DNA of 64,000 bases from Stichopus chloronotus (taxonomy: Eukaryota; Echinodermata; Holothuroidea; Aspidochirotida; Stichopodidae): positions 1,116,001-1,180,000 of the forward strand of contig CM037833.1 in NCBI GenBank assembly GCA_021234535.1, read 5' to 3'. Positions 57,981 through 64,000 of this stretch are shown piece by piece (position 1 is the stretch's first letter; every line of letters starts with the position of its first letter). The notes under the pieces were generated by a model that saw nothing but the letters and a program-made list of their open reading frames with translations, did no database searches and was not told where the DNA came from. The position numbers and the translations under genes are program-made.

Positions 57981-59857
57981 AAAAGAATGAAGATGATGCG
58001 TAGCTTGTATGATTATTGTATCATCTTAGAAACAGTGATTCGTATTACCAATTTTAATAAATTGATTTTTCTTTTTCGCACGAAATTGATTAATTTAGAC
58101 AAGTTCTCAAAGACACCTGGGCAGAGTTGTGGGCTGAGGTGTGAGTGCTGCGCCAGGTGAAAAAAGACTTGAATTACCATGAAAAGTGTGTGGGCATGTG
58201 GGCATGAGAAAAGATGACTCATACCATGCTACCACGGTTTAGATTTCTCTATTTTGGGGGTATAAGGCTCCAATTTTTAACAAAATATTTGTCAAAAAAA
58301 TATTTGTTAACCAAATAAAGAAAACAGTCATATTTTTAGTGTGGAATTAATGGTTACATGTATGTAGTGTGATATCGTTGTCTTATATAACGTTTCTATC
58401 ATACCTGGTCTTTGATATGAACGTGGAGGATGTGCGTTTCTTGCGTAAATTATTTTTACAATTTTGTGAGATACAAAGCAACAACTTACTGCAAACTGCG
58501 AGGAAAAAAGGAACACTTTTTAAAAGACATAAGAAACGATGGTGGAAAATTTCTAAATTGTTGGTTCTTTAATATATAACGATCCAATTTTAGTTTGTAA
58601 TTTGGGCTTGTAATTCGGGCAGATTATTCATTAAATCCAAAGATTTCTTATGGCCATTTGTAAGTTTAAAGTTTGAAATGCAGAGGAGAAAAAGGGTTCT
58701 TATCTCCAAGGGAAATGTCTGGTATATGTAGTATCAAATTACCTATTTTCAGTATGTTTTTTATCACCTGCAAATAAAAAAGAAGAAATTTGTTGAAAAT
58801 TCCATTACTTCTGAACAAGATGTTTTTAGCACTATCACCACATCATATGTAAATAATCGTTTCAAGATATTGCAGATGAACGGCCATACAAAATAAACAA
58901 GGATGCTACCGTTCTGAGATTATGGCGGTTTTAACCTAACGGCTTTTAACTGAAAAACATCATCTGTATTTCTTTACAATTTATGACCAAATAAAGCTCT
59001 AACAATAAATATGCATCGAAGATTCAAATCAAAGTTTTAATATCTTTTCAATTGTATAATACACGTAAGTAATATCAAAGCAAGGACATACAAGTTTCTG
59101 TGTAATAATAGAAATTGTAGGTAAAGAAAACAAAGGGAAACACTACGTTCCTGTTATCAGTTCATATGTGACATCAATTTGACTTATCCAAGCTCTTGAC
59201 ATTTGTCTGGGGCAAAATTGACAGCTGCAAGCTTCTCCGAATTCCGTGTTCCAAAACTTGAGGAGAAAATAATATTAAAAAGTAAAAACTGAAGAGAAAT
59301 GTTTGGCAAACACCTTTTTAGAGATATTTTCAAGATCCATTAAATCGATTAAGCATGAGTGCATCACGTGATACTTTGGACAAATTAGGCCCTGAGAAGT
59401 TTGACGTCAGGATTACTTAATTAACACATTAAAGTGAAGATCAAATTGTTTTGAGATTCGTCAACAAAAACAGGCTGTCATACTTTCAGATTCAATTGCA
59501 CACAAGGGTTTCGGTGAACAATCATCAAATTCCAATCAAGATTTTTTTTTTTTTCAGTTCAAGGTTTTAATCGCCATCCAAGTGTACAAGTAATAAGTCT
59601 ATGAACAATTTCCTCCCTCTGTAACGGCATAGTAAGATGCAGCAATTATCAGCAGGAGAGGAAAGTATCCCCCCTACTTTTTGCTTTTTACTCTACTTTT
59701 AACTGGGATCGTAATACATGAGTATGACGAAGGAATATTGCCACCCATCGTAGGTTAGGAACTGAATTAATTAGTTGTATGTATTACCAGAAAGACTGTC
59801 ATGTCTTCACCAAAATGCCAGTCGGGTTTATCAACATGAATTCCAGCGATTCTGCAG
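57981..59857. other. Non-coding stretch
   Basis: AT-rich; nothing recognised. Confidence 0.5.
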
Positions 59858-59902
59858 ACGCAAGAGTTTTCTCATGAACATGCCCAGAAAACCGTGTCCC
59901 AG
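59858..59902 (+). CDS. Candidate short exon of a second gene
   Basis: The acceptor GCGATTCTGCAG and donor CAG|GTAACA bound 45 nt, open as TQEFSHEHAQKTVSQ (phase 0-0). Evidence is splice signals and phase only. Confidence 0.25.
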
Positions 59903-60000
59903 GTAACAAGTATTATAGCGAAAAATTGTCGACTCTTAATTGTTGACCTCAATACTCTCGAGTTTGAAAACATAATTTAATAAAGATATTCTGCTGCCGT

Positions 60001-60008
60001 TATAAATA
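60001..60008 (+). promoter_or_regulatory. TATA-box-like sequence
   Basis: CGTTATAAATAGC is a textbook TATA motif, but no coding start in phase was found close downstream. Chance occurrence in AT-rich DNA is likely. Confidence 0.15.
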
Positions 60009-60380
60009 GCAGAGTTGAGTTGTGTCTTTATTTCAATGTGGGTCCAAAGGCTGCTTTTTTTTAGTGTGTGATAAGCTACAAGGGGATATATTCTCTCTCA
60101 GCGAAAATCCTCTCATCCAGTTTTCATTCTTCAAGGTTTTAATCCCTTCAAATAACTCATCTTCGAAAAGAGAAGAAGGGGGGGGGGGGAAGCTATGGGA
60201 TAAAGGTAGGCTATGATAACCCCCAAATGTTTGTGACGTGGTCCGAGAAACAAAAAAAATATGAAAGAGGGTTACTTAATTCGCTGTGATTTTTGTTTCA
60301 ACTGAACGCATCTGATATGTAGGCCCTAATACCATTTCACATCAATTTTTTTTTCTCCCTTCTTGATTGAGGAATTTCAG

Positions 60381-60682
60381 ACCCGAGATCTCAAATTCAA
60401 GGCCGGATTTGGTTGGAGGGATCTCCCAAGGCGAAGAAATCACTGAATCTATCGAGAAAATTTACTGTGCATTATGGGACCCCCCAAGATGACTATACAC
60501 GGAGTACTCCTGTGATTCTCCTCTCTTGTATTTCAGACTCCATGGAGCCACGGAACGATTTCCTTTGTCTACCTGGTCTAAATGGGCTCGGCGTGTCGTT
60601 ACTAGTTAACCTTCCATGCAGGTTCTGGTTCGCACATTTTGTTAACGTTCTCAGACCGCAGTCAGCGGTGATGACTGAGTAA
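60381..60682 (+). CDS. Possible terminal exon, unknown protein
   Basis: The acceptor AATTTCAG is followed by about 100 open codons to the TAA at 60680-60682. Segments include RKFTVHYGTPQDDY and PVILLSCISDSMEP. The size is that of an Ig-type exon, but no paired cysteine and tryptophan pattern is convincing. The frame may be fortuitous. Confidence 0.2.
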
Positions 60683-61853
60683 TAAACATCCGTCGTGCGG
60701 GCTATGTGTTAGTAATTCCATTTGATATAAAAATCGAGCTGTGTTAAAAAGTGTAGTGAGTCATTGTTCAATCTCCTTTAATACTTCAGTTTCGACAGGA
60801 ATGAGAAATTAACACTTTCAAAGTGACACAAGAACTCCAATATTGCACCACATGTCAAGTGATATCAAATGGCTAATATTAGTATATGCAAATTATTTAC
60901 TAGTTTTCAGCCACAGTAAAACTATCCCAGAAATTTCATTTCATAAACAGGGAAAGACGGTCATATGGCTAAAAAAGTTTGAGCTGACAGTCGTTGATCG
61001 TCCTTGGTCTTTCCTGCAATAAAGTAGATTGATTCTTAAAATCCACCTGTGACTACATTTTTTTAAAAAAATAAATGTACCTTATTTCATGATGTAATTG
61101 CCATTTCTATTACTAATATAGGTTGTAGCCAATGCCAGACTAATTTAAAGTCATTAATAATTAATCAATAATTAATTACTTGAAGTGTCAAGATCCCTTT
61201 ATCTCTTATACTGTTATCAACAAATGTATTGTTTTCTTTTAATGAGGATCATTGATTGCCATCTGCGCAAACTCTTTTTTTTTTCTTTTTGTTGAAGCGG
61301 AACCCACGTCACTGACCATTTGATGTGGGCGTGTGAAATTACTTCGGAATGTATTCTAAATGTTTCACGCAGAATATGAGTATGTTTCTTTGATTATGGA
61401 GACTTTTGATGTTATTCATATAGTTTTCCTTTCTATTCTACATGAAAATGAAGAAATGTAAAATAAGTGTTTTTTTTTTTTTTATATGTTCACGTTGAGC
61501 AGTGTAATTCCATTACTCTTTTAAACAAATGAAAGATTGTGCTATATATTCCGAAATAGGAAAATACTTGTCTTACATACTATGTACTCCTCTGTTGTGA
61601 ACAAAGCTTATTCTCCACAAAGTGTATCTTTTAATTTCCAAATTATCATTCAGTTGCCCAGTACAATTGCTTAGAATGAATAAAACCAATGCTAAAATGG
61701 GTTAAATATTCTGAAATGATTTCAAATACGTTTTTAAACTGTAATCAAAGAAGAATGCAGGGGAAGCATCCAAGGAATCCCAGTCCCCCCACCCTTTCCA
61801 GATGTACCACCTACAAAGATGTCCGGACCCCCTTTTTTTCACAATTTTCACAG
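60683..61853. other. Non-coding stretch
   Basis: AT-rich. A segment near 60785-60860 ('attaacactttcaaa..ccaa.attgcacca') is imperfectly repeated near 63388-63440. Confidence 0.5.
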
Positions 61854-61896
61854 AGGAAAGATGACAGTCGTAGATGGCCTTCCGTATTCAACAGAG
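61854..61896 (+). CDS. Candidate short exon of a second gene
   Basis: A strong pyrimidine tract and CACAATTTTCACAG precede 43 nt reading RKDDSRRWPSVFNR plus one base (phase 0 to 1). The donor (GTTCTC) is weak. It would supply the phase required by 62554. Confidence 0.2.
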
Positions 61897-62553
61897 GTTC
61901 TCTGCTGAGTAACAGTCATAATCTTATACGAAAACATCGGCAAATGTTTGCTTAATCTGTAGCCTCTTCTCAACACATATTATTTCTATCCCTGTGATGT
62001 TTAGACATTTATCGTCTGCTTATTATTAACTAATTTGCCGGCCTTAGGATTTGTGGAAGTGATGCGACGGTTGTGTAGATTGCAGTGCGTGGACACGCAC
62101 TCTCCGCCAGTAAGCTCATCCTGCGCGCAGTGAGTTCTTCAAACGTTTTACCGACCAAGAACCAAAGATGATTTGTCTGATTTGGAAAGAAAAAATCCCA
62201 GCAAATTGAATTAACCATGCTGGTGGTGTAAGCATAACTCCATTGAACTATATGTTCCAAAAGCCGTGAAAAGTTTTAAAATGCATTTTTAGAAGAGAAA
62301 AAAGAGTAGGTTAATAAGTTTCATTAAGATATATGTGAAATTACTCTCTTATTCCGTGGTGTTGTCCTAGTGATGGAGATACCGAAGCCAATTTTAAGTA
62401 AATGTCTACCGCCGAGAGTTGACCAGAAGTTGTAATGGCACAAATCGGTGTTCATTTCACTTTAAAAAAAATAGTACATAAAATTACCACTAGCTAGGTC
62501 AAATGAAGCCAGATCATTCTTTCGATTTGCTGACGTCTTTAGACGGATTACAG

Positions 62554-62649
62554 GCTTGCTGTTGCGAGTAAGAAGCGAAGATGCCGCAATTAACCGCTCG
62601 GTCGAAATGTGTATTGACGATCTGTCTCAGAAGGTCCAATCCTCTTCAG
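62554..62649 (+). CDS. Candidate exon of a second gene, helical peptide
   Basis: The acceptor GGATTACAG and donor TCAG|GTAACA bound 96 nt, phase 1-1. The translation LLLRVRSEDAAINRS then VEMCIDDLSQKVQSSS is charged, helix-prone and free of stops in GC-richer DNA than its flanks. It joins in phase to 63184. Similar in character to exon B0 (19300), but with no clear alignment. Confidence 0.45.
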
Positions 62650-63183
62650 GTAACATCGCAATAGTTAAAAATGGCGGTTTCCACGACCACTTGAGGACTG
62701 GAGACAGCCTGAGGGTCACAGGCTCGCGAATCAAAAGGGGGGGGGGGGACATGGGACCACCCCAAAAGTGGATCAAGTTATTGTTTCGCTGAATACATAA
62801 GGAATAAACTGCATTTTGTAGATGAAAATTGTGCAACTGTACACTTTTGTTGCACCAAATTGTATGAGGGGTGGGAAGGGGGTGGTAGTGGCAGGCTTTC
62901 CATGACATTAAGCGAGGATTTTGTTCTTTTTGGGGGCGGGGGGACGCAACGGTGCAAAGGGCTACTTTAGAGCTTGTGAAGACCATTTCCGATAATCAAG
63001 GGGGAATTTTCCCTTCTTTTTTTCTTGATTTCATTTCAACTCACGCGTTGTACAAAATTAACGTAAACAATGTAAATAAACGAAACCAATAGATATTCTG
63101 ATAAAAAGGGGAATTTTCTCTAAATTGTGCGACATACGGGATTAACACCCAGAATCCCCATAGTTTTCCTTTTGTTATTTCAG
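62650..63183. other. Intron-like stretch
   Basis: Contains G-runs near 62738-62749 and 62930-62942. A word 'gggaccacccca' occurs here and near 328, perhaps from one repeat family. Confidence 0.4.
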
Positions 63184-63243
63184 ACTATAGGGAGCCAAAT
63201 AAGATATTCTTCACCCCACTTTCTCAAGGTAGTCAGGCTTCAC
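63184..63243 (+). CDS. Candidate exon of a second gene
   Basis: The acceptor TTTTGTTATTTCAG and donor TTCAC|GTAAGA bound 60 nt, phase 1-1, reading DYREPNKIFFTPLSQG then SQAS. It continues the frame of 62554-62649. A following acceptor at 63364-63365 opens 28 more codons in phase before a TGA at 63452-63454, which could be a terminal exon. Confidence 0.42.
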
Positions 63244-63454
63244 GTAAGAATTGACTTTCTTATGTTAGTAATAATTCCACCTCATTTATAATGCGCGGGT
63301 CTAACTTCTGTGTGTTCAACATGCTGTAAACATTGTTCAACCTACCCTACTTCTTTGAACTTCAGATTCAGCTGTGGTGATTAAGTCATTAACACTTTCA
63401 AATGTGTGTGAAATTCCATCCTCCAACAATTGCACCAATTTTCATATCTGTTGA

Positions 63455-64000
63455 TTATTATCTCATCTCTCTATAGGGGATAAGATGATGGGATATTGTA
63501 GTTACTTGTATTGGTTAGTGGAGCTATGCACTGTAAAGCGCACCCATGGAGGAACGGTTGCCATGGAAACGCTTAGAGCGACCATTGATACAGCCGGGTC
63601 CTGCTGAGTGTATTTGAGTAGTAGCGATAAAGTATATGAGCGATTAAGTTTAAACTTGATAAGGTTGTGCATGCTGCCAAATATCCAAGATGTATTGGCT
63701 GTATAGTAAATTGGGTAAAATGTGCTGAATTCGAGGGAAAAAAGCCTATCTTGGAAAAGTTCACAAGTGTTTGCAGCTGAACTATTAAAAAGTCCCCATG
63801 TCCGGGCCCTGTATTTAAGACTTTATTTAAATCAATGCCTGATGGCGATGAGATACGAAACTCAGTGGATTGCCCTCTTGTTGATTTTGCCAATTCCAGA
63901 TGCCTCTCAAGTAATTTCTTCATATTCAGTACAAGTGGCAAGATTCCCTTCCCCTCCAGAACTATTTTTCCTTTGTTTTGACTTTTTATAAGAAGAAACA
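63455..64000. other. Right edge, nothing firm
   Basis: Overlapping open frames on both strands (63573-63991) have no recognisable domain. No conclusion. Confidence 0.4.

Noticed and set aside
63573..63991. 122-codon minus-strand and 89-codon plus-strand frames at the right edge
   Set aside because: They overlap on opposite strands with no recognised motif, and neither has convincing splice sites.

Overview
The window is animal nuclear DNA. It is AT-rich, almost all non-coding, full of degenerate transposons and microsatellites, and has many short exons bounded by GT/AG splice sites. There are no operons, rRNA or tRNA genes that I can see. The mix of an immunoglobulin-superfamily receptor gene, hAT, piggyBac, BEL/Pao, LINE and Penelope-like debris, and dispersed AGGTCA-type repeats suggests a marine invertebrate deuterostome, perhaps an echinoderm. 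That placement is inference; the sequence does not prove it.

Left part (1-16 kb): mostly repeats and decayed elements. It holds a two-copy segmental duplication (about 510-1120 and 6130-6530), a 50-bp hairpin at 1961-2010, a diverged TTACAACAGGTAAAT array near 4 kb, a few possible exons of an unrecognised gene (3483-6081), a broken LINE reverse transcriptase (about 9.6-10.9 kb) and a 266-bp hAT-like MITE at 14.2 kb. From 16.5 to 17.7 kb a GTGACGTATGTAAC/GTGGACACC motif recurs about every 195 bp.

Central part (about 18-52 kb, + strand): one gene dominates. Its clear core is three phase 1-1 exons, each encoding one Ig-like domain (36467-36769, 38513-38851, 43357-43683). These are followed by a transmembrane helix split over two exons (45700-45792 and 47134-47189) and a short cytoplasmic tail on three exons, ending at a TAG at 51929-51931. 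Upstream lies a relay of very short exons that alternate phase 0-to-1 and 1-to-0 (18421 to 33392) and lead into a hydrophobic exon (33957-34052). Two of these exon pairs sit in a tandem duplication of about 2-3 kb. The copies differ in coding length by exactly 9 nt, and each copy serves as the empty site for a transposon found in the other. The introns hold several hAT-type elements with near-intact target-site duplications.

Right part (52-64 kb): the 3' flank of the Ig gene contains a Penelope-like fragment. Beyond it are a hAT MITE, a 368-bp tandem duplication and a scatter of candidate small exons (54586, 59858, 61854, 62554, 63184) that may be the 5' half of a second gene running off the right edge.

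Reading-frame and splice-phase continuity was worked out by hand. No homology search was run, so all family assignments rest on motif recognition.
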